From: Vibrio sp. ES.051 | GTDB lineage: Bacteria > Pseudomonadota > Gammaproteobacteria > Enterobacterales > Vibrionaceae | Assembly: GCF_002563795.1 (NCBI RefSeq) | Contig: NZ_PDJL01000004.1 | Coordinates: 1,550,001 to 1,614,000, forward strand | Direction of reading: 5' to 3' | DNA: 64,000 nucleotides | Shown: positions 29,019 through 37,844 of the stretch, in pieces | Numbering within the stretch: position 1 is the stretch's first letter | Layout of the letters: every line of letters starts with the position of its first letter | The notes under the pieces: model-generated | What the model saw: the letters and a program-made list of their open reading frames with translations, nothing else | What the model was told of the DNA's origin: nothing | Database searches by the model: none | Program-made: the position numbers and the translations under genes

Positions 29019-31301
29019 ATGAACCAACAACTTACCGTCACCAAACGTGATGGCCGTAAAGAAAGTATCGATCTGGATAAAATCCACCGCGTTATCACTT
29101 GGGCTGCAGAAGGTCTAGATAATGTCTCAGTCTCCCAAGTAGAACTGCGCGCTCACATCCAGTTTTACGACGGCATCACAACGACAGATATCCACGAGAC
29201 TATCATCAAGTCTGCGGCAGACCTGATCTCTGAAGAGACTCCGGATTACCAATACCTAGCAGCTCGCCTAGCGGTATTCCATCTGCGCAAAAAGGCGTAT
29301 GGCCAATATGAGCCACCTACGCTTTATGACCATGTGTCTCACCTTGTCGATTTAGGTAAGTACGATCAACATATTCTAGAAGACTACACAAAAGCAGAAC
29401 TCGACGAACTTGATGCGTACATCGACCATAAACGCGACCTAAACTTCTCTTACGCTGCAGTCAAACAGCTAGAAGGTAAGTACTTCGTACAGAACCGTGT
29501 GACGGGTCAAATTTACGAGAGTGCTCAGTTCTTATATATCCTTGTCGCTGCGTGCCTGTTTGCGAAGTATCCAAAAGCGACACGTCTTGATTACATTAAA
29601 CGTTTCTACGATGCGACGTCGACATTTAAGATTTCTCTACCTACACCAATTATGTCTGGTGTGCGCACTCCTACTCGTCAGTTCAGTTCATGTGTTCTGA
29701 TCGAGTGTGGCGACAGTCTTGATTCTATCAACGCAACAGCAAGCTCGATTGTTCGTTACGTCTCTCAACGTGCAGGTATCGGCATCAACGCAGGTCGTAT
29801 CCGTGCGCTAGGTTCTGAGATCCGCGGTGGGGAAGCATTTCACACAGGCTGTATTCCGTTCTACAAATACTTCCAAACCGCAGTAAAATGTTGTTCGCAA
29901 GGTGGTGTTCGTGGTGGCGCAGCGACTGTATTCTACCCAATGTGGCACGGCGAAGCTCGCTCTCTAATGGTGCTTAAAAACAACCGTGGTGTAGAAGAGA
30001 ACCGCGTTCGTCACATGGACTACGGCGTACAGCTGAACAAATTGATGTACCAACGTCTGGTTGAAGGTGGCAATATCACGCTATTTTCCCCATCGGACGT
30101 ACCTGGCCTATACGACGCATTCTTCGAGAACCAAGAGGAATTTGAACGCCTATATGTGAAATACGAAAACGATCCTTCGACTAAAAAAGAAACGGTTAAA
30201 GCGATCGAGATGTTCACATTGCTAATGCAAGAACGTGCATCCACAGGCCGTATCTACATCCAGAATGTTGACCACTGCAATACGCACAGTCCATTCGACT
30301 CTGAAGTCGCACCCGTTCGTCAATCGAACCTATGTCTGGAAGTTGCACTTCCAACTAAACCATTGACTAATGTTGAAGATGACTCAGGTGAGATTGCGCT
30401 ATGTACGCTTTCGGCATTTAACCTTGGCTCGATCAAGTCACTTGACGACTTCGAAGAACTGTCTGAGCTTGTTGTTCGTGCTCTTGATGCATTATTGGAC
30501 TATCAAGATTACCCACTACCAGCCGCATACAAATCGACCATGAACCGTCGTACACTAGGTGTTGGTGTGATTAACTTTGCTTACTACCTCGCGAAGCATG
30601 GTGTGAAGTACTCCGATGGCAGCGCAAATGGCCTGACTCACCGTACGTTTGAAGCAATGCAATACTACCTATTGAAAGCATCGGTAGAACTCGCAAAAGA
30701 GCAAGGCAAATGTCCTTTATTTGATGAAACGAACTATGCAAAAGGCTTATTGCCGATTGATACGTATAAGAAAGATATCGATCTAATTTGTGACGAAGAG
30801 CTGCACTATGACTGGGACGGCCTACGTAAAGAAATTATGAAACACGGCCTACGTAACTCAACACTGACTGCGCTAATGCCTTCTGAGACGTCTTCTCAGA
30901 TCTCTAATGCGACTAATGGTATTGAGCCACCACGTGGTTACGTCTCTGTAAAAGCATCAAAAGACGGTATCTTGAAGCAAGTTGTACCAGATTTCACTGA
31001 GCTGAAAGACAATTACGAGCTGCTTTGGAACATCGGTTCTAACGACGGCTACCTACACCTTGTGGGTATTATGCAGAAGTTCGTTGACCAAGCGATCTCA
31101 GCGAATACTAATTATGATCCATCTGGCTACGAGACGGGTAAGGTTCCAATGAAGAAACTGCTTCAAGACCTACTGACTGCATACAAATTTGGAGTGAAGA
31201 CACTTTACTACCATAACACTCGTGATGGTGCGAAAGACGAACAGAAAGATGCTGTTCAACCACAAGATGACGATTGTGCAGGCGGCGGTTGTAAGATTTA
31301 A
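29019..31301 (+). CDS. nrdA: Class Ia ribonucleotide reductase large subunit
   Basis: A 760-residue catalytic subunit converting ribonucleoside diphosphates to deoxy forms. The N-terminal ATP-cone is present (VTKRDGRKESIDLDKIHRVI). Active-site cysteines are in FSSCVLIECG, SNLCLEVALP and LCTLSAFNLGS, and the redox pair is at the C-terminus (CAGGGCKI). It depends on NrdB for its tyrosyl radical. It is followed by a hairpin and nrdB. Confidence 0.98.
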   Translation: MNQQLTVTKRDGRKESIDLDKIHRVITWAAEGLDNVSVSQVELRAHIQFYDGITTTDIHETIIKSAADLISEETPDYQYLAARLAVFHLRKKAYGQYEPPTLYDHVSHLVDLGKYDQHILEDYTKAELDELDAYIDHKRDLNFSYAAVKQLEGKYFVQNRVTGQIYESAQFLYILVAACLFAKYPKATRLDYIKRFYDATSTFKISLPTPIMSGVRTPTRQFSSCVLIECGDSLDSINATASSIVRYVSQRAGIGINAGRIRALGSEIRGGEAFHTGCIPFYKYFQTAVKCCSQGGVRGGAATVFYPMWHGEARSLMVLKNNRGVEENRVRHMDYGVQLNKLMYQRLVEGGNITLFSPSDVPGLYDAFFENQEEFERLYVKYENDPSTKKETVKAIEMFTLLMQERASTGRIYIQNVDHCNTHSPFDSEVAPVRQSNLCLEVALPTKPLTNVEDDSGEIALCTLSAFNLGSIKSLDDFEELSELVVRALDALLDYQDYPLPAAYKSTMNRRTLGVGVINFAYYLAKHGVKYSDGSANGLTHRTFEAMQYYLLKASVELAKEQGKCPLFDETNYAKGLLPIDTYKKDIDLICDEELHYDWDGLRKEIMKHGLRNSTLTALMPSETSSQISNATNGIEPPRGYVSVKASKDGILKQVVPDFTELKDNYELLWNIGSNDGYLHLVGIMQKFVDQAISANTNYDPSGYETGKVPMKKLLQDLLTAYKFGVKTLYYHNTRDGAKDEQKDAVQPQDDDCAGGGCKI

Positions 31302-31341
31302 TCTTACCCATTCCAACCATTCGTAAAAAACCGACTATCGA

Positions 31342-31366
31342 AAACCTCCTCTTCATGGGGAGGTTT
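31342..31366. promoter_or_regulatory. Intercistronic hairpin between nrdA and nrdB
   Basis: Perfect 8-bp stem AAACCTCC/GGAGGTTT in the 83-base gap. It lacks a good T-run, so message processing or stability is more likely than termination. Confidence 0.5.
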
Positions 31367-31384
31367 AAAAGGAATTGAGGCATT

Positions 31385-32512
31385 ATGGCTTACAGTACTT
31401 TTAACCAAAAAAAGAATGACCAGCTCAAGGAGCCTATGTTTCTTGGTCAATCAGTAAACGTTGCTCGCTACGACCAACAAAAGTTCGAGATCTTCGAAAA
31501 ACTCATCGAGAAGCAGCTTTCTTTCTTCTGGCGCCCAGAAGAAGTTGACGTATCGAGCGACAGTATCGATTACAACAAGCTACCTGATCACGAGAAGCAC
31601 ATCTTTATCTCCAACTTAAAGTACCAGACGCTGCTAGACTCTATCCAAGGTCGTAGCCCAAACGTAGCGTTGCTCCCGCTTGTTTCTCTGCCAGAGCTAG
31701 AAACTTGGATTGAGACTTGGTCCTTCTCTGAAACGATCCACTCTCGTTCATACACACACATTATTCGTAACATCGTCAACGACCCGAGTGTGGTATTTGA
31801 CGACATCGTAGAAAACGAACATATTCTTAAGCGTGCGAAAGACATCGCGCACTATTACGATGACTTGATCCAAGCAACGAACGATTACCACCGTTACGGC
31901 GAAGGTGATCACGTTATCAACGGTGAAACGGTTAAAGTCAGCCTGCACGATCTGAAGAAGAAGCTATACGTCTGTCTGATGTCGGTTAACGCATTAGAAG
32001 CAATCCGTTTCTACGTGAGTTTCGCTTGTTCATTTGCTTTCGCTGAGCGCGAGTTAATGGAAGGTAATGCAAAAATTATCAAGCTCATTGCTCGTGACGA
32101 GGCCCTTCACTTGAATGGTACTCAACACATGATCAACCTACTACGTAATGGTCAAGACGATTTCTCGTTCATTCAAATTGCAGAAGAAGCAAAACAAGAG
32201 TGCTTTGATCTTTTCAAAGAAGCAGCAGAGCAAGAGAAAGAATGGGCAGAGTACCTATTCAAAGACGGTTCCATGATAGGTCTAAACAAAGACATTTTGA
32301 GCCAGTACGTTGAGTACATAACGAACATCCGTATGCACGCGGTTGGACTTCCAGCGGCGTACCCAGAAGCAACAACCAACCCAATCCCATGGATTAATGC
32401 TTGGTTGTCATCGGATAACGTTCAAGTTGCACCTCAAGAAGCGGAAATAAATGTACACCCATTAAAAACACCTGTTTTTTGTTACGACCCTGCTCACCAA
32501 CAAGCCGCTTAG
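31385..32512 (+). CDS. nrdB: Ribonucleotide reductase small subunit, first copy with replaced C-terminus
   Basis: A 375-residue R2 protein. All di-iron/radical residues are present: Asp in [10 protein letters not shown], Glu/His/Tyr in [11 protein letters not shown], Glu in [10 protein letters not shown], and Glu/His in ARDEALHL. From about base 32,447, after APQEAEI, the sequence leaves the family: the last 20 residues are [20 protein letters not shown]. The usual SSYLVGQI... tail, which binds NrdA and carries the radical-transfer tyrosine (Tyr356 in E. coli), is missing. By known biochemistry of E. coli R2 this copy should not work with NrdA. A complete second copy follows 88 bases later. 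I read this as an integration event in the 3' end of nrdB. Confidence 0.9.
   Translation: MAYSTFNQKKNDQLKEPMFLGQSVNVARYDQQKFEIFEKLIEKQLSFFWRPEEVDVSSDSIDYNKLPDHEKHIFISNLKYQTLLDSIQGRSPNVALLPLVSLPELETWIETWSFSETIHSRSYTHIIRNIVNDPSVVFDDIVENEHILKRAKDIAHYYDDLIQATNDYHRYGEGDHVINGETVKVSLHDLKKKLYVCLMSVNALEAIRFYVSFACSFAFAERELMEGNAKIIKLIARDEALHLNGTQHMINLLRNGQDDFSFIQIAEEAKQECFDLFKEAAEQEKEWAEYLFKDGSMIGLNKDILSQYVEYITNIRMHAVGLPAAYPEATTNPIPWINAWLSSDNVQVAPQEAEINVHPLKTPVFCYDPAHQQAA
32436..32460 (+). other. Putative left boundary of the integrated element in nrdB
   Basis: Up to about 32,447 both nrdB copies encode the same protein; beyond it the first copy becomes unrelated sequence. The junction is therefore the best candidate for an attachment or insertion point. 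The matching right boundary was not found, since the far end is cut by IS66. Confidence 0.45.
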
Positions 32513-32600
32513 GATCCAGTCCAAAAACATTTCATTAGTAGCTATAAAACAAAAATCTAAAATCTGCTGTATTAGTGAATAGAAAAGGAAATATCAGATT

Positions 32601-33734
32601 ATGAAATACTCTACTTTTAACACCCAAAAGAATGACCAACTCAAAGAACCAATGTTCTTTGGGCAAAATGTTAATGTATCACGTTATGACCAACAGAAGT
32701 TCTCGGTTTTCGAAAAGCTTATTGAAAAGCAGCTTAGCTTCTTTTGGCGTCCAGAAGAAGTCGATGTATCTACTGATCGCATAGACTATCAAAAGCTTCC
32801 TGACCATGAGAAACACATTTTTATCTCTAACTTAAAGTACCAGACACTTCTTGATTCAATTCAAGGCCGTAGCCCAAATGTTGCTTTACTACCTTTGGTC
32901 TCTCTACCTGAAGTTGAAACTTGGATTGAAACTTGGTCATTCTCTGAAACTATACATTCAAGATCATACACACATATCATTCGTAATATCGTCAATGATC
33001 CATCAGAAATTTTTGATGATATCGTAGAAAATGAAGAGATCTTGAAACGTGCCAAAGACATAGCGCACTACTATGATGACCTTATAGAAGCAACCAATGA
33101 CTATCATAGATTTGGTGAAGGCAAACATACCATTAATGGTGAAGAAATTGCGGTTGATTTATATCAACTTAAGAAAAAGCTTTACCTTTGCCTAATGTCA
33201 GTAAACGCGCTAGAAGCGATCCGTTTCTATGTTAGCTTTGCTTGTTCATTTGCATTTGCTGAGCGTGAACTCATGGAAGGTAATGCAAAAATCATCAAGT
33301 TAATCGCTCGTGATGAAGCACTGCATCTTTCAGGGACACAGCATATGATCAACTTGCTTCGCAATGGTCAGGATGATTTTACCTTCATGCAAATTGCTGA
33401 AGAAGCTAAGCAAGAATGTTTTGATTTATTTAAAGCTGCTGCTGAACAAGAAAAAGAATGGGCTGAATACCTATTCAAAGATGGTTCAATGATTGGTTTA
33501 AATAAAGATATTCTTTGCCAATACGTGGAATATATTACGAATATACGTATGCAAGCAGTAGGTTTGGATGTGGCTTATCCGAGTTCGACTTCAAATCCGA
33601 TTCCTTGGATCAATGCTTGGCTATCTTCTGACAACGTTCAAATTGCACCTCAAGAAAGCGAGATTAGCTCGTACCTTGTCGGGCAGATTGAAAATGATGT
33701 TTCAATTCAAGACTTTAAAGGTTTTGAGCTGTAA
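32601..33734 (+). CDS. nrdB: Ribonucleotide reductase small subunit, second complete copy
   Basis: A 377-residue R2 protein with every di-iron ligand and the radical Tyr, and with the normal C-terminal tail ([17 protein letters not shown]). By hand count it differs from the first copy at about 40 of 353 shared residues (roughly 88% identity). Its codons are visibly AT-richer than nrdA and the first nrdB, which suggests acquisition rather than local duplication. It has an AAGGA ribosome site and overlaps the ferredoxin gene by one base (TAATG), as in native nrdB-yfaE pairs. It probably supplies the working R2 subunit. Confidence 0.93.
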   Translation: MKYSTFNTQKNDQLKEPMFFGQNVNVSRYDQQKFSVFEKLIEKQLSFFWRPEEVDVSTDRIDYQKLPDHEKHIFISNLKYQTLLDSIQGRSPNVALLPLVSLPEVETWIETWSFSETIHSRSYTHIIRNIVNDPSEIFDDIVENEEILKRAKDIAHYYDDLIEATNDYHRFGEGKHTINGEEIAVDLYQLKKKLYLCLMSVNALEAIRFYVSFACSFAFAERELMEGNAKIIKLIARDEALHLSGTQHMINLLRNGQDDFTFMQIAEEAKQECFDLFKAAAEQEKEWAEYLFKDGSMIGLNKDILCQYVEYITNIRMQAVGLDVAYPSSTSNPIPWINAWLSSDNVQIAPQESEISSYLVGQIENDVSIQDFKGFEL

Positions 33735-34015
33735 TGCCAAATCTAAAAATAAATCGAGTTACGACTATCTCATCAAATCCATCGAACACTTTGCTTGAAA
33801 CGATGGAAAATGCGGGATTATCACCAGAATACAACTGTCGAGATGGTCATTGTGGTGCATGTCGCTGCAATCTCGTATCTGGTGAGATTGAGTATATTGG
33901 TTTTGCAATGGCATACACAGAAGGCAATCAAATCTTGCCTTGCATCTGTAGAGCAAAGACTGATCTCGAATTAGATGCTGTTAATTTTACTCATGCAGCA
34001 GTTAAAAGTGCCTAA
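33734..34015 (+). CDS. yfaE: 2Fe-2S ferredoxin for ribonucleotide reductase (YfaE-like)
   Basis: A 93-residue plant-type 2Fe-2S ferredoxin. The cluster cysteines are in NCRDGHCGACRC and LPCICRA. In E. coli YfaE maintains the NrdB di-iron/tyrosyl cofactor. It is translationally coupled to the second nrdB and shares its AT-rich codon use, so the two came as one cassette. Confidence 0.9.
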   Translation: MPNLKINRVTTISSNPSNTLLETMENAGLSPEYNCRDGHCGACRCNLVSGEIEYIGFAMAYTEGNQILPCICRAKTDLELDAVNFTHAAVKSA

Positions 34016-34058
34016 TCTAATCTGTGTGATTGGGAGTAATATACATATAGGCTGAATG

Positions 34059-34105
34059 CAGTCTGTCAGCTTCGTTTCATCGGTGTGATTAGATCTGACA
34101 GACTG
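34059..34105. repeat. 11-bp inverted repeat after the nrdB-yfaE cassette
   Basis: CAGTCTGTCAG (34,059-34,069) and CTGACAGACTG (34,095-34,105) are perfect inverted repeats with a 25-base loop. It may be a transcript end or a recombination-related structure at the edge of the cassette; no T-run follows. Confidence 0.45.
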
Positions 34106-34229
34106 GCGGATTTATGCCCTATTCCGTACTAGCAACTGAGAAGAAATCCTTCTTAGTTGCCTAAATCACACATGCCCCAAAATCGCTATTCCTCTAACAA
34201 CGATGGCTAACTGCATTGACGCTGCTTGA

Positions 34230-34781
34230 TTATTTCTGAAGCACTTTCAATATATCAAGACAATGCGTTATTACAGTATGACTATCGCTACTCATATATG
34301 CTGTAATGATGGCACCTTCTTTTAGTACACATATGGATTCCAATAATAGCGGGTCGTTGCTACGAAGATGTCGTTGAATTACTTCACGTACCTGCTGTTT
34401 ATGATGATTACAAAAATGGGCAATTTCACTATTTGTATCGCTAAATTCGGCGGATGTATTAATAAAAAAGCAGCCTCTAAAGTCGCCTAGCTCAGGTTCC
34501 TTACTATCAAACCAACTCTCTAATGCATTAAATAAATTGTTAATGACACTGGTATCAGAATCTGACTCGGAAAGCTTACTATCCAACCAGTGTATAAAAC
34601 GGTCATGTCGTTGGTGTAATGTCGCTAATATCAAAGCTTCTTTACTGTCAAAGTCTGTATATAAGGTTTTTTTAGCCACACCTGCGCATTTCAGAATTTC
34701 GTTAATACCTATGGAATTGATTCCGTTTTGATAAAAAAGCGCTAACGCTGTGTCGATTAATATCTGACGTTTTTTACTCAT
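34230..34781 (-). CDS. TetR-family regulator
   Basis: A 183-residue repressor. The N-terminal helix-turn-helix is typical (GINEILKCAGVAKKTLYTDFDSKEAL, with IGINEILK and KKTLYTDF). The AAAGGAG site is correctly spaced from ATG 34,781 and too close to the ATG at 34,787. It is divergent from the HPP gene, and palindromic operators lie between them. It probably represses the HPP gene and itself; the C-terminal ligand is unknown. Confidence 0.88.
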   Translation of the reverse strand: MSKKRQILIDTALALFYQNGINSIGINEILKCAGVAKKTLYTDFDSKEALILATLHQRHDRFIHWLDSKLSESDSDTSVINNLFNALESWFDSKEPELGDFRGCFFINTSAEFSDTNSEIAHFCNHHKQQVREVIQRHLRSNDPLLLESICVLKEGAIITAYMSSDSHTVITHCLDILKVLQK

Positions 34782-34804
34782 AGACATTCTCCTTTAAAAC
34801 TATG

Positions 34805-34858
34805 TTGACATAGGCAGACCGACTTGTCTACCATTCAGCAAGTAGACAAATCGGTCTA
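34805..34858. promoter_or_regulatory. TetR operators overlapping the HPP promoter
   Basis: A TTGACA -35 (34,805) and a TACCAT -10 (34,829) face the HPP gene. Two sites AGACCGACTTGTCTA (34,816) and TAGACAAATCGGTCTA (34,843) are inverted copies of one another and each is a partial palindrome (TAGAC...GGTCTA), as for NemR/AcrR-type repressors. One overlaps the promoter. Confidence 0.7.
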
Positions 34859-34881
34859 CTTAACTAAAAGGGAGAGTAAAT

Positions 34882-35346
34882 ATGAATCGTATTCTGTTGG
34901 CAATTATTGCAGGGATCGGTGCAAGCCTTGCTATTGGAGCATTGTCTTATTTTGAACATGAATTTAATGATATAGCTTTACTAATGGCTCCATTTGGAGC
35001 GACCACGGTATTAGTGTTCGGGGTTCCTGAAAGTCCATTGGCTCAGCCTAAAAATGTCATTCTTGGACATGTATTAACGGCTTTTGTTGGTGTTTTATTT
35101 GTTCAGTTTATCTGTGTATCGGCACTAAGCTTAGCATTGGCAACGGGAATCGCTGTAAGTGCAATGCTAGTAACAAAAACCACGCATCCGCCTGCTGGTG
35201 CTAATCCAATTTTAATTATGCTATCAGGACAAAGCTGGGGATTTTTGATTACCCCTGTTCTCATTGGAGCGGTCATTATTGTATTGATCGGTAAAAGTAT
35301 CGGCATATTTAGACAAAAATGGCTTGTGAATGCTGCTTGGTTGTGA
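34882..35346 (+). CDS. HPP-family small membrane protein
   Basis: A 154-residue protein with four membrane helices and the family signature THPPAGANP. HPP proteins have been linked to nitrite transport in plants and cyanobacteria; the role in this operon is unknown. It is preceded by AAAGGGAGAG and is controlled, by arrangement, by the divergent TetR regulator. Confidence 0.85.
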   Translation: MNRILLAIIAGIGASLAIGALSYFEHEFNDIALLMAPFGATTVLVFGVPESPLAQPKNVILGHVLTAFVGVLFVQFICVSALSLALATGIAVSAMLVTKTTHPPAGANPILIMLSGQSWGFLITPVLIGAVIIVLIGKSIGIFRQKWLVNAAWL

Positions 35347-35471
35347 AAACCAGACAAACAGTCTTTGATTGACAAAAAATTATCAGATGGGGCCAGATAT
35401 ACATCACTTATCTGGCCCTGAATTGAATCATAATTGACCCATTTTGACTAAGTCTAACTAATGTATGCTTA

Positions 35472-35924
35472 TTAGACTTCAGATGACCAATCTTCAGGGT
35501 TAGTCAATCGTGTTTTGTCCGAAAAACTCTCGGCACGAATGTCCTGGGGGTTGTAAATAGCGCATGATTCCATAGATAAACAACCACAGCCAATGCATCC
35601 TCCAAGATCACTTTGTAGAGCCTTCAACTGTTGAATACGATGCTCAAGCATAGAATTCCAATTCGAGGCCATTTGTGTCCATTGCTTCTGACTTGGTGCC
35701 TTATGTTTTGGTAGCTCAGATAATGAATCTGCAATCTCTTCTAAAGTTAGCCCTACCATCTGTGCTGCTTTGATTACTGCTATTCTGCGCAAAACACTGC
35801 GATGATAGCGGCGTTGGTTGCCCTGATTACGCCAACTATAAATAAGCTCTTTTTGCTCGTAAAAATGTAAGGTTGATACTTTAATTCCAGACCTTCGAGC
35901 AACTTCACCTACCATCATTTCCAT
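35472..35924 (-). CDS. soxR: Redox-sensing MerR-family regulator SoxR
   Basis: A 150-residue regulator with the MerR helix-turn-helix (VGEVARRSGIKVSTLHFYE) and the SoxR 2Fe-2S motif Cys-x2-Cys-x-Cys-x5-Cys (CIGCGCLSMESC, residues about 117-128). It activates its target promoter when the cluster is oxidised by redox-cycling compounds. A near-perfect SoxR box lies upstream, shared with the divergent MFS gene. Confidence 0.93.
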   Translation of the reverse strand: MEMMVGEVARRSGIKVSTLHFYEQKELIYSWRNQGNQRRYHRSVLRRIAVIKAAQMVGLTLEEIADSLSELPKHKAPSQKQWTQMASNWNSMLEHRIQQLKALQSDLGGCIGCGCLSMESCAIYNPQDIRAESFSDKTRLTNPEDWSSEV

Positions 35925-35979
35925 ATTGTGTCCTCCTATTGAACTGACATTTATTCAAATTATATGAAAAAACACTTTA

Positions 35980-35997
35980 CCTAAAGTTAACTTGAGG
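35980..35997. promoter_or_regulatory. SoxR box
   Basis: CCTAAAGTTAACTTGAGG differs in one position from the E. coli soxS site CCTCAAGTTAACTTGAGG. It lies 42 bases before the MFS start and upstream of soxR, where SoxR would activate the efflux gene and regulate itself. Confidence 0.9.
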
Positions 35998-36039
35998 TAT
36001 TAACGTAGCATTAAGTTGGTCTTACAGGGAATAAAAAGA

Positions 36040-37242
36040 ATGGAATTAGAAGTCAAAACACGTACAGAAACATATTTAACTGGGAGATTCTTTGATGGAA
36101 TATCTTCAGGGCTTTTTATGATGGCTCTTCCTTGGGTAATGCTATTAAGCCCTCATATGGGAGCTTTTGTCGCTATGCTCGCTTTATCATGTACAGCACT
36201 TTCATTTATTCTTACGCCTTTTTTCTCAACTCTGATTGACCGATTTTCAAGAAAGCGATTGCTGGTTTTGGTTCAGTTATTACAATCTGGAACTGCCGCT
36301 ATCGTTGCTGTTTTTTATGAAATTGGGTATGAATCTAACTGGTTACTCGCGGCTGCCCAGTTGGTCTTTTGGAATTCGAGTAACTTAGCTTGGTCAACCA
36401 ATAATGCCTTTACTCAAGAAAATTTCTATCAAAATGAATATGCTTCAATTTCGGGAAAGCAAGAGATAATTATGCAAGTGACAACTTTAGGAGCTGGGGC
36501 TTTAGGTGTCATTTTATTGGAGGCGTGGGGGATGTTTGAATTTTCTAGCTTTGCTGCGATTGCTTCAGGAATTGCTGCTATCAGCTATATGTTGACACCT
36601 TATCGCCGACAACTGCTTCAGTCTAGCTCAATCTCTTTTGTAACTCAGTTGAAACAAAGCCGAGAGATATTTATTCAACGGCCACATTTTTACGGTTTCT
36701 TACTTTTATCCGCGTTAAGTTACCCAATATTAACGTTCCTTGCCAAGTTAGTACCTATTTGGTTTGCAGAAACTGGTACTTCAGGTGATTGGTTTGCTGG
36801 TTATAATATTGCCTTTGGAATGGGGTCATTAGTAACTGGATTATTGATTGGGAAGTTATTAGGTTTAGGCTCACATCAGAGTATTATGATTGGCGCTATG
36901 GGGTGTGCAGCTATAATGCTGATAGGAATGAGTTTATCTTCATCGCCATTACTACTACTGTTTTTTACTTTTTTCTTTGGCACATTTAACGCGTTAAATC
37001 GCATTGCTAGAACAAACTGGATGCATCATAGTATAAGTATTGACCAACGGGGGCTAGCGGATGGTGGGTTACAGATGTTTTCTACCTTAGCACAAAGTAT
37101 TAGTTACGTAGCTATCGCATATCTAAGCCACTTTGGTGTAACTCAGCTTGGTTTTTTCTTTGCGGCAGGTGTTATGATTGTGTCAGTTTTGTTTATGATT
37201 CGTCTGAATCAAGGGAAAGAGCTTGCTATTAGCTCTGATTAA
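36040..37242 (+). CDS. SoxR-regulated MFS transporter
   Basis: A 400-residue protein with about 12 membrane helices and MFS-type layout (first half RFFDGISSGLFMMALPWVM, loop DRFSRKRLL after helix 2). It is divergent from soxR with a SoxR box between, so it is probably an efflux pump for redox-active drugs or pigments. I chose ATG 36,040 with AGGGA upstream. Another in-frame start at 36,016 is a TTG without a ribosome site. Confidence 0.88.
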   Translation: MELEVKTRTETYLTGRFFDGISSGLFMMALPWVMLLSPHMGAFVAMLALSCTALSFILTPFFSTLIDRFSRKRLLVLVQLLQSGTAAIVAVFYEIGYESNWLLAAAQLVFWNSSNLAWSTNNAFTQENFYQNEYASISGKQEIIMQVTTLGAGALGVILLEAWGMFEFSSFAAIASGIAAISYMLTPYRRQLLQSSSISFVTQLKQSREIFIQRPHFYGFLLLSALSYPILTFLAKLVPIWFAETGTSGDWFAGYNIAFGMGSLVTGLLIGKLLGLGSHQSIMIGAMGCAAIMLIGMSLSSSPLLLLFFTFFFGTFNALNRIARTNWMHHSISIDQRGLADGGLQMFSTLAQSISYVAIAYLSHFGVTQLGFFFAAGVMIVSVLFMIRLNQGKELAISSD

Positions 37243-37251
37243 ATCAAGTTT

Positions 37252-37464
37252 TCACGATATATGACATCTGGTGTAAAACATTTCTACTGTTTTTTTGTTC
37301 TTTACGTTGTAATAGATATGGTTTCCAAAATTAGCAGAATCATTTACATTCTCTGTTTTTTTGATAGAGTGCTGACGACCTTTAGAATCTATTTCGATGT
37401 ATATTTTTTCTTCTTTTCTCACTTGATTGAAAGTGTGTGCAACTTTCGTCATTTTAAATATCAT
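37252..37464 (-). CDS. Small unknown basic protein
   Basis: A 70-residue protein (MIFKMTKVAHTFNQ...YTRCHIS) that I do not recognise. It is Lys/Asn-rich with no membrane segment or signal peptide. A strong GAAGGAGT site precedes ATG 37,464; the frame upstream to 37,488 is not needed. It marks the start of the AT-rich part of the element. Confidence 0.6.
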   Translation of the reverse strand: MIFKMTKVAHTFNQVRKEEKIYIEIDSKGRQHSIKKTENVNDSANFGNHIYYNVKNKKTVEMFYTRCHIS

Positions 37465-37605
37465 AATGTTACTCCTTCTATGAATCATCTAATCATAAAA
37501 AGGGGAACTTACAATAATGAAACTATAATTATAAAAAATAATTATTTTCTTTCCTTCTACGATCTGTAGAAATCAAGATTATTTAAAATAAAAACAATTA
37601 GCGTA

Positions 37606-37797
37606 TTGACTAAATGTTTTGTTGGTATATATTTCTAAATAGATACAAGTTATCTATTTCATTATTATTAAATTGAAGAATAGTATTTAAAATATCCTTT
37701 GTTTTGTGTGAAGATACTAAAGCAAATCAAAATTAACTCTGAACTAAAGCCATTGGTTCTGATTTGCTTGAACTCTACTTCGGTAGAGTTTTTCTTT
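37606..37797 (+). ncRNA. Candidate small RNA with its own promoter and terminator
   Basis: A TTGACT -35 (37,606) and TATATT -10 (37,628) with 16-bp spacing are followed, about 140 bases on, by a perfect 10-bp stem AAGCAAATCA (37,720-37,729)/TGATTTGCTT (37,760-37,769). After that comes a terminator AACTCTAC-TTCG-GTAGAGTT with a UUCG tetraloop and a T-rich tail. No plus-strand reading frame lies between, so a structured transcript of about 150 bases is a reasonable call. The rest of the gap (37,465-37,844) is featureless AT-rich DNA. Confidence 0.4.
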
Positions 37798-37805
37798 TGT
37801 ATAAG

Positions 37806-37838
37806 AAAAAAAAGAAGTCTTTCGACTTCCTTTTTCTT
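37806..37838 (-). terminator. Terminator of the pilin-like gene
   Basis: On the minus strand a GAAGTC/GACTTC stem with TTTC-type loop is followed by a long T-run. It lies just after the stop of the pilin-like gene. Confidence 0.7.
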
Positions 37839-37844
37839 TTCTCA

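Noticed and set aside
37261..37569. 102-residue plus-strand frame rich in Phe and Ile
   Set aside because: It is antisense to the better supported small minus-strand gene and reflects AT-rich composition.
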